A stretch of 64,000 bases of DNA, from the NCBI RefSeq assembly GCF_001427145.1, contig NZ_LMGL01000001.1:481540-545539 (forward strand). Reading direction: 5' to 3'. The number at the start of each line of letters is the position of its first letter. Position 1 is the first letter of the stretch. This DNA is from Microbacterium sp. Root166. Lineage in GTDB: Bacteria > Actinomycetota > Actinomycetes > Actinomycetales > Microbacteriaceae. This document shows, piece by piece, positions 52,490 through 61,757 of this stretch. The position numbers were made by a program, and so were the translations under genes. Under the pieces are notes generated by a model. That model made no database searches. It was not told the DNA's origin and worked only from the letters and a program-made list of their open reading frames with translations.

Positions 52490-52950
52490 GCGCTGCTCTC
52501 CTCGTCGACGGCGCCGAACTGGATGATGTTCGAGGTGTAGCGCTGCACGATCTCGCCGTCGCGCGCGAAGTCGGTGCGCACACGGATGACCGCCATGGGT
52601 CCCCGGCTTCCCTGCTTCTCGAGGACGGACTCGACTGTGGTGACCACCTCGAGCTCGTCGCCGGCGACGACAGGCGACAAGTACTCCCACTCTCCCCCGC
52701 CTGCCAGCACGCGCTTGAGGTCGAGTCCCAGCGCGGGCGACGATGCAGGACCCGACCAGTGCGCACTCGCGGTGCTGAACGTAGGGGCCGCGAGGACCCC
52801 CGAGAGACCTGCGTCTGCCGCCGCTGCCGCATCGTGGAACAGCGGATCGGTCGCCTGCACCGCACGGGCGAACTCGGCGACCTTGCCCTCCTCTACGAGG
52901 AATCGGAAGGGCTGTGCAGTCGTGCCGACGAGCTCGGTGAGCCGACTCAC
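52486..52950 (-). CDS. FAS1-like MaoC N-terminal hotdog protein
   Basis: A 154-residue hotdog protein: FRFLVEEGKVAEFARAVQATDP, AAPTFSTASAHW, LDLKRVLAGGGEWEYLSPVVAGDELEV. It is of the FAS1_DH (MaoC_dehydrat_N) type, without catalytic dyad, and serves as structural partner of the MaoC-type subunit encoded by the next gene. GTG start at 52950 overlapping the synthetase stop (GTGA). Confidence 0.85.
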   Translation of the reverse strand: MSRLTELVGTTAQPFRFLVEEGKVAEFARAVQATDPLFHDAAAAADAGLSGVLAAPTFSTASAHWSGPASSPALGLDLKRVLAGGGEWEYLSPVVAGDELEVVTTVESVLEKQGSRGPMAVIRVRTDFARDGEIVQRYTSNIIQFGAVDEESSA

Positions 52951-55061
52951 GACGCGTCGCCCGTCCGTTCGAACACGATGAGGGCGTCCGCGGCCACCGC
53001 GCGGCCATCGTGGACGCACACGGGGTTCACATCGATCTCGGCGATCTCGGGGACGTCGATTGCGAGGCGCCCGACGGCGACCGCGGTGTGCGCCAGTTGC
53101 GAGAGCTCTTGCGCGTCGAGCCCGCGCGCGGCCGAGGTGATCCGGCCGTCGAGGAGGTCCGCGATCGTGCGGACGGCCATCTCGTGCGAGAAGGGCGCGT
53201 GCAGCAAGACGGCGGCCGCCATGATCTCGACCGCGACGCCACCCAGGCCCACCGCGACGACTGGACCGAAGACCGGATCCCGACGCATGCCGACCGTGAG
53301 CTCCAGGCGCGCGGGGACCATCTCCTGGGCGAGTACGCCGACGATCTCGGCGTGCGGGGCCCGGCGGGCCACCTCCGCGAGCATGTCGGCCGTGGCATCG
53401 TCCACGTCGACCGCGCGCACGCCGAGCCGGATCGCTCCGTACTCGGTCTTGTGCGGCAGGTCGTAACTCATGGCCTTGAGCGCGACGGGGGCGCCGTGCT
53501 CAGCCGCGAAGGTCGCGGCATCCGCCGCCGCCTCGACCAGGCGCTCACGCGTCACGACGACGCCGTACGCCGCGAGAAGTGCCTTCGCGTCGTGCTCGAG
53601 CATCGTGGCCCGGCCGGCGGCCGGGGCGAGCAGGCGCGTGAGGTCGACGGGGCGGGTGGCGCCGGCGCCGGGCTCATCCAGCGGCGTGCGCCTAGAGTGA
53701 CGCGCGACGGCCGCGAGGGAGCGCATGAGGCGGTGGGGGTCGAGGTACATCGGCACGCCTGCGGCCTGGAACTTCTCCATGTATCCCGTGGTCAGCACGA
53801 AGAACGGCTTGTCAGTCGACTGGTAGGTCTCGACGATGCGGTCGTTCGAGGGGTAGTCCCCCTGCCACGTCACGACGGCCATGCAGTCGAACGTGTCGAG
53901 ATCGCGGACCGCGTCGAGTACGAGTCCGAACGAGTGCGGGGACGCGGTGCCCTGCGCCGTGATGTCGACCGGATTCTCGATGCTGCCGTAGAAGGGCTGA
54001 GGCATGACCGCGGTGATGCGCTCAACCGCATCGGCCGGCGGAGCAGGCACCTCCAGACCTGATGAGGCCGCAGCATCCGTCAGCAGAACGCCGGCGCCTC
54101 CCGATGCTGTGACGATGGCGACCTCGCCCACGGGGGCGCGGCGGCCGTCCTGGAAGGCCAGGCCAAGGTCTATCAGCTCTTCCATGGAGTAGGCGATATG
54201 AATGCCGTACTGACGGCACACCGCATCCAGCACGTCGGACGAGCCCGTGACGGACGCCGTGTGACTCATCGCCGCCCGCGCGGCCTCCTCGGTGCGCCCG
54301 GCCTTCAGCAGCGCGATCGGCTTGTCGAGCTCGTGGGCGCGGCGCGCGGCGCGGATGAGCGTCTCCGGTTCTTTCAGCGATTCGCTGAAGACAAGCACGG
54401 TGCCCACTTCGTCGCGCTCGACGAGATGCTCGACGGCATGCGCGAGCACGACGCCGGCCTCGTTGCCGGTTGAGACGAAGTATCCGAGGCGAATGCCGGC
54501 ACGCAGCGAGGCGTTCGTGAGGTACGACGCGAAGCCGCCGCTCTGCGACACGAGCGCGACGGGCCCCGGCTCAGGCAGCGTTACTGCGCCCGACATCGCG
54601 AAGTTGGCCATGACCCCCTCGTGGAGGTTCATGAACCCGATGCAGTTGGGGCCCAGCACGCGGATGCCGGTCGACTCGATGATGCGAGCGAGTTCGGCCT
54701 GGCGTTCGATGCCCTCGGGCCCGGACTCGGAGAAGCCCGAGCTCAAGAGGGTGACGCCGCCGACGCCTTTCGCTGCGAGCCGGGCCACGGTCGGCACGGC
54801 CTGCTCGGCCGGAACGGCAACGACGGCCATGTCGACGCCGTCGGGAAGCGCGTCGACATCAGCCACAACGGGAAGACCCGCCAGCACGTCGGCACGGGGA
54901 TTGACCGGATGGATCTCGCCGGGGAACAGCCGCGCGATGTTGTCGAGGAGCTGGGTGCCGATGCGCCCCGGCTTGTCAGAGGCACCGACGACCGCGATCG
55001 AGCGCGGCGAGAGCAGCCGGGTGAGGTCCGACGAGGTGACGGTGAAAGCTTCGGCGCTCAT
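52947..55061 (-). CDS. NDP-forming acyl-CoA synthetase (alpha-beta fusion)
   Basis: A 704-residue single-chain ADP-forming acyl-CoA synthetase/ligase. The CoA-binding domain is at 1-130 (PRSIAVVGASDKPGRIG), the succinyl-CoA ligase-like domain carries the phospho-histidine segment (AAMSHTASVTGS, about residue 260), and an ATP-grasp domain is at the C-terminus (VALKAMSYDLPHKTEYGAI ... IDVNPVCVHDG). It makes the CoA thioester of a carboxylic acid. This could be the entry step of the pathway. ATGA overlap with the upstream SDR gene. Confidence 0.88.
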   Translation of the reverse strand: MSAEAFTVTSSDLTRLLSPRSIAVVGASDKPGRIGTQLLDNIARLFPGEIHPVNPRADVLAGLPVVADVDALPDGVDMAVVAVPAEQAVPTVARLAAKGVGGVTLLSSGFSESGPEGIERQAELARIIESTGIRVLGPNCIGFMNLHEGVMANFAMSGAVTLPEPGPVALVSQSGGFASYLTNASLRAGIRLGYFVSTGNEAGVVLAHAVEHLVERDEVGTVLVFSESLKEPETLIRAARRAHELDKPIALLKAGRTEEAARAAMSHTASVTGSSDVLDAVCRQYGIHIAYSMEELIDLGLAFQDGRRAPVGEVAIVTASGGAGVLLTDAAASSGLEVPAPPADAVERITAVMPQPFYGSIENPVDITAQGTASPHSFGLVLDAVRDLDTFDCMAVVTWQGDYPSNDRIVETYQSTDKPFFVLTTGYMEKFQAAGVPMYLDPHRLMRSLAAVARHSRRTPLDEPGAGATRPVDLTRLLAPAAGRATMLEHDAKALLAAYGVVVTRERLVEAAADAATFAAEHGAPVALKAMSYDLPHKTEYGAIRLGVRAVDVDDATADMLAEVARRAPHAEIVGVLAQEMVPARLELTVGMRRDPVFGPVVAVGLGGVAVEIMAAAVLLHAPFSHEMAVRTIADLLDGRITSAARGLDAQELSQLAHTAVAVGRLAIDVPEIAEIDVNPVCVHDGRAVAADALIVFERTGDAS

Positions 55062-55822
55062 CGGACCATCATCGATCCGCCGTCTACCGAGAGCACCTGG
55101 CCGGTCATGTAGCTGGAGGCCGAGCTAGCGAGGAACAGGTACGCCGGCGCGATCTCCTCGGGCTCCGCGAAGCGGCGGAGCGTGCTCTTCGAGGGGTCGG
55201 CGCCGAACTTCGGGTCAGTCATCACGGTGCGCGTCATGTCGGTGAGGGCTGCCGGTGCTACGGCGTTGACGAGGATGTTGTATCGGCCCAGCTCTTTGGC
55301 GGCACTGCGCATGAGACCGAGCATGCCGGACTTGGCGGCTGCGTAGTTGACCTGACCGATCGACCCGTTCTGCGCCGTCGACGAAGACGTGAAGATGATG
55401 CGCCCGCCACCGGCCTCGATCATGGGCTCGACGACCTCCTGGAGCCAGTAGAAGGAGGCGTTGAGGTGCACCCCCACCACCTGATCCCACTGTTCGTCGG
55501 TCATCTTGCGGATCATGGCTGGACGGGTGATGCCCGCGTTGCTGATCAACACTCGGATCCCACCGAGGCTGTCGGTGACCGCCCCGACTGCCGCCCGCAC
55601 ACTCTCGCGCTTCGAGACGTCGCACGCCACGGCGACCGCGCGGCCGCCGCCGGCTTCGATCTCGCGGACCACAGCCTGGGCCGCGGCCTCCTGGACGTCG
55701 ATGACAGCGACGTTAGCGCCTTGCGCGGCGAACGCGAGGGCGATCGAACGGCCGATGCCCTGGGCTGCTCCGGTGACGGCGACGACAGCGCCCTCGAACT
55801 CTGACGGGGACCACGGACTCAT
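55058..55822 (-). CDS. SDR family oxidoreductase (FabG-like)
   Basis: A 254-residue classical SDR with TGAAQGIGRS, VIDVQE (Asp, NAD), SNAGIT, SSSTAQNG, the catalytic YAAAK and a SVDGGSMMVR C-terminus. First gene of the eight-gene operon SDR-synthetase-MaoC pair-DUF35-aldolase-two hydratases. Site i is 76 bp upstream. Confidence 0.87.
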   Translation of the reverse strand: MSPWSPSEFEGAVVAVTGAAQGIGRSIALAFAAQGANVAVIDVQEAAAQAVVREIEAGGGRAVAVACDVSKRESVRAAVGAVTDSLGGIRVLISNAGITRPAMIRKMTDEQWDQVVGVHLNASFYWLQEVVEPMIEAGGGRIIFTSSSTAQNGSIGQVNYAAAKSGMLGLMRSAAKELGRYNILVNAVAPAALTDMTRTVMTDPKFGADPSKSTLRRFAEPEEIAPAYLFLASSASSYMTGQVLSVDGGSMMVR

Positions 55823-55897
55823 GGGGCAGCTCCTTCGATGCTGAATCCGATTCGGGTGGAATCGAGCAGTTCATTCGTAGTCTGTGCGGTGTTACAG

Positions 55898-55914
55898 TGT
55901 CAAATACTTGATCA
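55898..55914. promoter_or_regulatory. Regulon element, site i
   Basis: The minus strand reads TGATCAAGTATTTGACA, matching the half TGATCAA and spacing of the element. It lies in the 294-bp gap between the SDR operon and the divergent acyl-CoA dehydrogenase pair; the rest of that gap shows no gene. Confidence 0.5.
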
Positions 55915-56116
55915 TGAAATTGGCCCGCCCAATTATGGGTTTTGAATCTCTGACCTGGAAAAACTTGCGGGTTACAAATGTGCCTTCGGCGCATCGTCCA
56001 CGAGTCGGGACAGCCCATCGGGTCGCACTGCGGAGTCCGTGTGACCCCAGCACCAGGTTCCGCGATGAATCCGGTTCATGCATAATCGAAGTCCAGCACA
56101 CGCACGAAGGAGTCGC

Positions 56117-57154
56117 ATGCAGGCCCTCATCGACGAGACACAGCAGGAGTTCCGCGAACTCGCGAACGACATCGCGGCGTCCATCGGGATCGCGAATCCG
56201 TCTGATATCGACGGTGCCGATCCCCTCGCGGGATGGAGCACCCTCCAGTCGTCAGGACTGCTCGAACTGCGCGAGCGCACCGACGAAGTTCCGCTGGCGG
56301 GCGGTGTCGAGATCGCGCTGCTGTCGCAGGCGCTGGGCGCCGCGCTCGCGCCAGCCCCGTACCTGGCCGGCGGCGCGCTGGCCGTGGATCTCATCAGCCG
56401 CTCCGGCGATGTCGGCGGATGGCTGCCGGGCCTCCTCGCAGGAGACGACCACTACAGCCTGCTCATGCACCCGGGCCTCGAGGCGATCGGCGATACGGCC
56501 GGTGACCGTGGCGTGCTGTGGGGAGCATCCCGGGAGGCCGGATTCGCACTGTGCGTGCTCCGCGATGACGACGGCGGGACGTTCATCGCGCGCCGGGCGA
56601 TCTCGGGCGCACGCCGGCTCAACTCGATCTCGCTGACCAACGAGCTCTGGGAGCCCACCGACGACGGTGAGTGGGAGCGGGGCGGCGCCCTGACGCAGGA
56701 CGACCTGGACCGTTTCACCGCGCTCGCGCTCACCGGCCTCGCGGCCGACGCCGCGGGAACGCTGCGCGCGGCACTCGCCGGAGTCGTCGAGTACTCGAAG
56801 CAGCGCGTCGCTTACGGCGTGCATATCGGATCCTTCCAGGCTGTGCAGCACATCGCAGCCGAGGCGCACGTGGCGATCGAGGCGATCGCCGCCGCCGTGA
56901 ACTACGCGGCGTGGTCGGTGGACGAGCTCGCGCCCGGCGAGGCACTCCTCGCGGCACGCACCGCGAAGGCCATCGCCGCACGCAACGCCCTCCCCACCGC
57001 CGAGGCCGTGATGCAGCTCTACGGCGGAATCGGCCAGACCTGGGAGCACATCGCCCACTTCTACACGCGCCGCGCCATGTTCGACTCCATGCTCTTCGGC
57101 GGAGAAGAAACCCAGCTGCGCGCGATCGCGGACGCCCGACTCGGAGGAGAGTGA
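56117..57154 (+). CDS. Acyl-CoA dehydrogenase, degenerate subunit type
   Basis: A 345-residue acyl-CoA dehydrogenase-like protein. The N-domain and beta-domain are divergent (no SEPGAGS segment). The C-domain keeps QRVAYGVHIGSFQAVQHIAAEAH and MQLYGGIGQTWEHIAHFYTRR. It is one base ahead of a full-length dehydrogenase gene, so both probably form one alpha2-beta2 enzyme. GAAGGAG precedes the ATG at 56117. Confidence 0.85.
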   Translation: MQALIDETQQEFRELANDIAASIGIANPSDIDGADPLAGWSTLQSSGLLELRERTDEVPLAGGVEIALLSQALGAALAPAPYLAGGALAVDLISRSGDVGGWLPGLLAGDDHYSLLMHPGLEAIGDTAGDRGVLWGASREAGFALCVLRDDDGGTFIARRAISGARRLNSISLTNELWEPTDDGEWERGGALTQDDLDRFTALALTGLAADAAGTLRAALAGVVEYSKQRVAYGVHIGSFQAVQHIAAEAHVAIEAIAAAVNYAAWSVDELAPGEALLAARTAKAIAARNALPTAEAVMQLYGGIGQTWEHIAHFYTRRAMFDSMLFGGEETQLRAIADARLGGE

Positions 57155-57155
57155 C

Positions 57156-58292
57156 ATGGACTATCGCGACAGCCCGGAAGAGGCCGAGTACCGAGCAACG
57201 CTTCGTGCATGGCTGACCGACAACGTGCCGCCCCGCCACGAGGGCGAGCGCAGCAACGCCGACCTCGCCGCCGAGCGCCTCGCTTGGCACCGCAGCCTGT
57301 ACGAGGGCGGTTACATCGGACAGTCGTGGCCCGTCGAGTGGGGTGGCAAAGGGCTCAGCCCCACGATGGACGCGATCCTCAACGAGGAGAACGGCAACGC
57401 CGACGCGCCGTCGCTGCCCGCCATGGTCGGCTATATCGGCCGCGCCCTCCAGATGTTCGGGAACGACGAGCAGCGTGCGCGGTTCATCCCGCCGACCCTG
57501 AGCGGCGAGATCCAGTGGTGCCAGGGCTTCAGCGAGCCGGGCGCGGGGTCGGACCTCGCTTCGCTCACGACCAAGGCGGTGCGCGAGGGGGACGAGTACG
57601 TCATCTCCGGTCACAAGATGTGGACCTCGGCCGGCCAATGGGCCGACTGGTGTCTGGTGCTGGCGCGCACCGACCCCGACGTTCCCAAGCACAAGGGGAT
57701 CTCGGCGTTCCTCGTGCCGATGGACTCCGCCGGCCTCGTACTGCAGCCGATCGTGCTGGCCAACGGCGATCCCGAGACGAGCGAGGTCTTCTACGACGGC
57801 GTTCGGGTCCCTGCGTCGGCCCTGGTCGGCGAAGAGGGCGACGGCTGGAAGATCGCGATGACCACGGTCGCTTACGAGCGCGGACCGTCGGACGTGGGCG
57901 CGATCTCGACGCTCAACAAGCAGCTGGCGAGCCTCGAGCGACACGCAGCCGCGATCGGCGCCACCGACGACCCCCGTCTGCGGCTCGAGCTCGCGCGGGC
58001 TTACGTGCGAGGCGAGGTCGTTCGCCTTGTCGCCCTCGAGCAGCTCAGCTCGCGTGCTACCGGTAAGCTCGTCGGCGAGGAGGGCTCGGTGGCGAAGATA
58101 CTGCAGACCGAGGCGAGCCAGGAGCTTGCGCATCTCGCGCTGAAGCTCCACGGCGCCGACATCCTCACCGGACGAGCGCCCGAAGTCGTGAGTCAGTACT
58201 TCCAGACCCGCCCCATGAGCGTGTACGGCGGCTCCGCGCAGATTCAACGGAACATCATCGCCTCGCGCATCCTCGGCATGCCGCGCAGCTGA
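57156..58292 (+). CDS. Acyl-CoA dehydrogenase
   Basis: A 378-residue acyl-CoA dehydrogenase. CQGFSEPGAGSDLASLTTKA is the flavin segment, W-A-D-W-C the substrate-side strand, and the C-terminus is YGGSAQIQRNIIASRILGMPR; the MCAD glutamate position is Gly. FAD would pass electrons to EtfAB. It forms the second member of the dehydrogenase pair and is followed by the TetR gene. Confidence 0.9.
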   Translation: MDYRDSPEEAEYRATLRAWLTDNVPPRHEGERSNADLAAERLAWHRSLYEGGYIGQSWPVEWGGKGLSPTMDAILNEENGNADAPSLPAMVGYIGRALQMFGNDEQRARFIPPTLSGEIQWCQGFSEPGAGSDLASLTTKAVREGDEYVISGHKMWTSAGQWADWCLVLARTDPDVPKHKGISAFLVPMDSAGLVLQPIVLANGDPETSEVFYDGVRVPASALVGEEGDGWKIAMTTVAYERGPSDVGAISTLNKQLASLERHAAAIGATDDPRLRLELARAYVRGEVVRLVALEQLSSRATGKLVGEEGSVAKILQTEASQELAHLALKLHGADILTGRAPEVVSQYFQTRPMSVYGGSAQIQRNIIASRILGMPRS

Positions 58293-58359
58293 GCGGAGCA
58301 CGACGATCACTGCCGCCACCAGCAGGTCCGCCCCCGCCGCGCCTACGACCGGCGCAGCG

Positions 58360-58908
58360 TTGGACGCAGCCGCCCAATTGTTCGTCGAGCACGGCTACCA
58401 GGGCACCGCCATGTCCGATATCGCCCGTCGAGCGGGGATGAGCGTCGGCACGCTGTACAACCGATTCCCGAGCAAGGAGGACCTCTTCCTGGAAGTGTTC
58501 CAGTCCTACGGTCGGCGGCAGGCGGAACGAGTGCGCGACGCCATCGCGAGCGCGCGCAGCGCCGGTGTCGTCGACGACGTAGCACTCTTCGTCGCCGGCA
58601 CGCACGCCTATCTCGTCGGCGCCTTCCGCGAGGCCGCGCTGGGCCGGCTTTTCCAGACCATCGGCACCACCGACATCGACGTCTCGTCGATCCGCTCCGG
58701 CCAGGAGATCTGGGTGGAGCGCAACGCCCGCCAGCTGGGCCTCGCGATGGGCACCCCCCGCGCGGACGCGATTGCCGCCGCTATCACGGGAGCCCTCGGC
58801 GGCTGGGTGCGCGGCGTTCAGAGCTGCCACGACGACGAGCAGGCGCAGGCCTACATCGCCGAGGTCGTCTCGATCGAGCGGGCGATGCTCCGCGCCGTCA
58901 TGGGCTGA
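58360..58908 (+). CDS. TetR-family regulator, start codon unclear
   Basis: A TetR/AcrR protein. Helices 1-3 of the HTH are complete (DAAAQLFVEHGYQGTAMSDIARRAGMSVGTLYNRFPSKEDLF), and a ligand-binding domain ending EVVSIERAMLRAVMG follows. The only canonical in-frame start downstream of the dehydrogenase stop is TTG at 58360, which cuts right at the start of helix 1. The frame is open further up and reads TTITAATSRSAPAAPTTG before LDAAAQ, a normal TetR N-terminus, after a GCGGAG ribosome-like site at 58293-58298; an ATC at 58306 is the candidate unusual start. It could regulate the dehydrogenase pair or the whole island. Confidence 0.75.
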   Translation: MDAAAQLFVEHGYQGTAMSDIARRAGMSVGTLYNRFPSKEDLFLEVFQSYGRRQAERVRDAIASARSAGVVDDVALFVAGTHAYLVGAFREAALGRLFQTIGTTDIDVSSIRSGQEIWVERNARQLGLAMGTPRADAIAAAITGALGGWVRGVQSCHDDEQAQAYIAEVVSIERAMLRAVMG

Positions 58909-59070
58909 TCGCCTCATCGAGAAGCGCGGCTTGCGGCGAGCTGTCACCAGCGTTCGCGAGGCTCGTCCGGCGCGCCGCCTGCCGATGCGACGACCGCCTG
59001 GCGGCCGTCTCCACCTGCATACAGGGGTCTTCCTCGGTCGGCCGCTGAATCGGCGCCACGCGGTCGTGGA

Positions 59071-59505
59071 TCAGCCATGCTGGAGCGGATACCGCTCGAG
59101 CACCGAGGCAGCCATCGCCGGGTCCACCTTGAAGAAGATGTTAATCCGCAGGATCCGCCCGTCGGACGCGAACGTGTATTCGAACAGCTCGTCGATCTCG
59201 CGCCGACGCGCGCCGCGAAGGAAGACCTCGTGGCAGCGCATGAACGCGTGCGAGCCGTCGTCGCTGACGTGGATGGGTCCCGAATCGATGTGCCACTCGG
59301 TGAAGGACGGGATGATCTCGCGCAGCGTCGCGAGGTACGCATCGCGGCCGGTTCGGGTGTCGGGGCCGCCGTACCAGAGCACGATGCGCTCGACGTCCTC
59401 GTGCAGCAGCGGGACGAGCTCATCGAACCGGTGCGCGTGCACGTTGTCCCAGAACGACCGGATGGTCGCTCGCCGTGCCTCGGCGCCGGCGGCGTCGATG
59501 CTCAT
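59071..59505 (-). CDS. SnoaL-like (NTF2-fold) protein
   Basis: A 144-residue cone-fold protein. TIRSFWDNVHAHRFDELVPLLHEDVERIV, GRDAYLATLREIIPSFTEWHI and RINIFFKVDP are typical of SnoaL-like polyketide-cyclase/steroid-isomerase relatives. These proteins isomerise, hydrate or cyclise small organic substrates, or only bind them. Last gene of the binding protein-SDR-ALDH unit, ATGA-coupled to the aldehyde dehydrogenase gene. Confidence 0.75.
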   Translation of the reverse strand: MSIDAAGAEARRATIRSFWDNVHAHRFDELVPLLHEDVERIVLWYGGPDTRTGRDAYLATLREIIPSFTEWHIDSGPIHVSDDGSHAFMRCHEVFLRGARRREIDELFEYTFASDGRILRINIFFKVDPAMAASVLERYPLQHG

Positions 59506-60944
59506 ACGGTCCCGGGCTTCGTGATCGGCAGGTGCACGACGCGGACGCGGGTGTACTCGTGAAGGCCCAGACGTCCGTTCTCAACTCCGAGGCCCGAGTG
59601 CTTGTGCCCGCCGAACGGCAGCGTGGGCGAGAGCGCCAGGTGAGCGTTCACCCAGACGGTGCCCGCCTCGAGTCTGCCGGCGACGGCTGCGGCGGCATCC
59701 GTGTCCGTTCCCCAGACCGATGCGCCGAGCCCGTAGTCTCCCGCGTTCGCCCGCTCGACAGCCTCATCGACGTGACGGTAGCGGATCACCGGGAGTGCGG
59801 GACCGAACTGCTCCTGCGTCTCGAGCTCCGTGCCCGAAGACAGATCCGCGACGATCGTGGGTTCGTAGAAGTAGCCGTCGCGGTCGATGCGCCTGCCGCC
59901 GGACGCGACGCGGGCTCCATTGCGTGCTGCATCGTCGACGAGCATCTCGACGCGGTCGCGCTGGGCCTCGTTCGCGAGGGGTCCGAGGCGCACGCCGTCG
60001 TCGAAGCCGTTGCCGACGACCGTTTCGGCGGCGATCGCGGCGAGAGCCGCCACGAGCTCCTCGTAGACGTCGTCGTGAGCGTAGATGCGCTTGATCGCGG
60101 TGCAGACCTGGCCGTTGTTCGCGAAGGCCGCCGTGAACAGCCGGGGCGCGATGTCGGCCACGTCGGCATCCGGGAGCACGATCGCGGGATCGTTGCCGCC
60201 GAGCTCGAGCGTGACGCGCTTGAGTTCGCGTCCAGCGGCCACGGAGACCTTGCGCCCCGTCTCAACCGATCCCGTCATCGTGACCTTGCGGGGAATCGGA
60301 TGCTGCGTCATGGCAGCGCCGAGTTCATCACCGCCCGTGATCACAGTGAGCACGCCAGGCGGAAGGATGTCGGCGACGAGCTCGCCCAGGCGTGCGGTCG
60401 CGACCGGCGTGAAGGGCGACGGCTTCAGCACCATCGTGTTGCCCGCCAGCAGTGCCGGCACGAACTTCCACGACGCCAGCCCCAGCGGCACATTCCACGG
60501 GGTGATCGCGGCGATCACGCCGATGGGCTCACGCCGCAGTTCGACGATCTTCTCCTCGGTGCGCTCGATCACTTCCGGCTCGAGGTCATACTCCGACAGC
60601 GCTGCGATCCAGCGCAGCACCGTGCCGACCTCGCCGCGCGCATTCGCGAGCGGCTTGCCCTGTTCGTGAGTGAGCAGCGACGCGAGCTCGTCCGTATGCT
60701 CTTCCAGGCGACGACCGACGTCGCGCAGCATCGCGACCCGGTCGGCGTGGGAGCGCGCCGCCCACCCGGGCTGCGCGGCGGCCGCCGCGGCGAACGCGTC
60801 GTCGAGATCAGCCAGCGTCGCGTCCGCGACGGTCGCGAAGACCTGGCCGGTCGCGGGATCCTCCACCTCGATGCGCCCGCGGGTCTCGCGAGCGACCCCG
60901 TTGATGACGAGCGTCATCTCGATCAGTTCGGCTACAGCGTCCAT
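59502..60944 (-). CDS. NAD(P)-dependent aldehyde dehydrogenase
   Basis: A 480-residue aldehyde dehydrogenase. ITPWNVPLGLASWKFVPALLAGNTMVLKPSPFTP (NAD site), VTLELGGNDPAIVL with the general-base Glu, and NNGQVCTAIKR with the nucleophilic Cys near residue 290; EQFGPALPVIRY and PFGGHKHSGLG close the fold. It oxidises an aldehyde intermediate to the acid. The start overlaps the SDR stop by 13 bases; a second ATG at 60917 is possible. Confidence 0.9.
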   Translation of the reverse strand: MDAVAELIEMTLVINGVARETRGRIEVEDPATGQVFATVADATLADLDDAFAAAAAAQPGWAARSHADRVAMLRDVGRRLEEHTDELASLLTHEQGKPLANARGEVGTVLRWIAALSEYDLEPEVIERTEEKIVELRREPIGVIAAITPWNVPLGLASWKFVPALLAGNTMVLKPSPFTPVATARLGELVADILPPGVLTVITGGDELGAAMTQHPIPRKVTMTGSVETGRKVSVAAGRELKRVTLELGGNDPAIVLPDADVADIAPRLFTAAFANNGQVCTAIKRIYAHDDVYEELVAALAAIAAETVVGNGFDDGVRLGPLANEAQRDRVEMLVDDAARNGARVASGGRRIDRDGYFYEPTIVADLSSGTELETQEQFGPALPVIRYRHVDEAVERANAGDYGLGASVWGTDTDAAAAVAGRLEAGTVWVNAHLALSPTLPFGGHKHSGLGVENGRLGLHEYTRVRVVHLPITKPGTV

Positions 60945-61705
60945 TCAGCGAACTCCACTCCTGCCAGGTAGCCGCCGTCGACGACGATGTTCTGGGCGTT
61001 GATCCGCGATCCCGCGTCGCTCAGCACGAAGCGCATCACCGATGTGATCTCGGACGGGACGATGGGCTCGCCCACGATGTCGTTCATGCGCTCGCGGGTC
61101 GCATCCGACATGGCACCCTCGAACGCGGCCCGCAGGCGCGTGTCGACGAGGCCGGGGCCGACGGAGTTCACCCGGATACCTCGGGGCAGCAGCTTCGTCG
61201 CGAGCACGCTGGTGTACGCCCACACCGCTTCCTTCGATATGCCGTACACCGGGCGGTCCTGGATCTCGCTCGTCGTTCGCAGCCAATCCAGGCCGGCCTC
61301 GAAAGAGCCCGCGGCGAGCAGGCGTCGGTAGGCGTCCGCGCGATCCTTCCAGCGGTGGCCCGCCATCGAGCCGATGCTGAGCACCGCTCCTCCAGCCGGG
61401 ATCTTCGGCACCAGCACGTCGGTCAGCGCGCGCATGCCGAGGTAGTTGACCGCAAACACGGTCTCGTCCGGCGCCGAACCGCCGCCGGGGATGCCCGCAC
61501 AGTTGACCAGCGCATCGAGGGAGGGGATCCCGGATGCAGCAGCCTCTATCTGCGCGGGATCGGCCAGGTCGATGCGGATGAACTCATCGACCTCCACACT
61601 GGGATCCGCCACGTCGAGCGCCACGACCTCGACGCCGTTCCGTCTCACTTCGCTCACGAACTGCGCACCCATTCCCGTGGATGCCCCGGTCACGACATAG
61701 CGCAC
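60932..61705 (-). CDS. SDR family oxidoreductase (coniferyl-alcohol/3alpha-HSD-like)
   Basis: A 257-residue SDR with TGASTGMG, ALDVAD, a short aspartate-rich region (DLADPAQIEA), NCAGIPGGG, IGSMAGHRW, the catalytic YGISK and NSVGPGLVDT. The compact N-terminal half (no long helix D) is like that of 3alpha-hydroxysteroid and coniferyl-alcohol dehydrogenases. It is followed by the aldehyde dehydrogenase, suggesting alcohol-aldehyde-acid steps. Confidence 0.83.
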   Translation of the reverse strand: MRYVVTGASTGMGAQFVSEVRRNGVEVVALDVADPSVEVDEFIRIDLADPAQIEAAASGIPSLDALVNCAGIPGGGSAPDETVFAVNYLGMRALTDVLVPKIPAGGAVLSIGSMAGHRWKDRADAYRRLLAAGSFEAGLDWLRTTSEIQDRPVYGISKEAVWAYTSVLATKLLPRGIRVNSVGPGLVDTRLRAAFEGAMSDATRERMNDIVGEPIVPSEITSVMRFVLSDAGSRINAQNIVVDGGYLAGVEFAEWTL

Positions 61706-61757
61706 TCGCGCTCCCGTCTTCTTCGTCGGTCAGGCGTCTTCGCTCGCCTTGAGGAGT

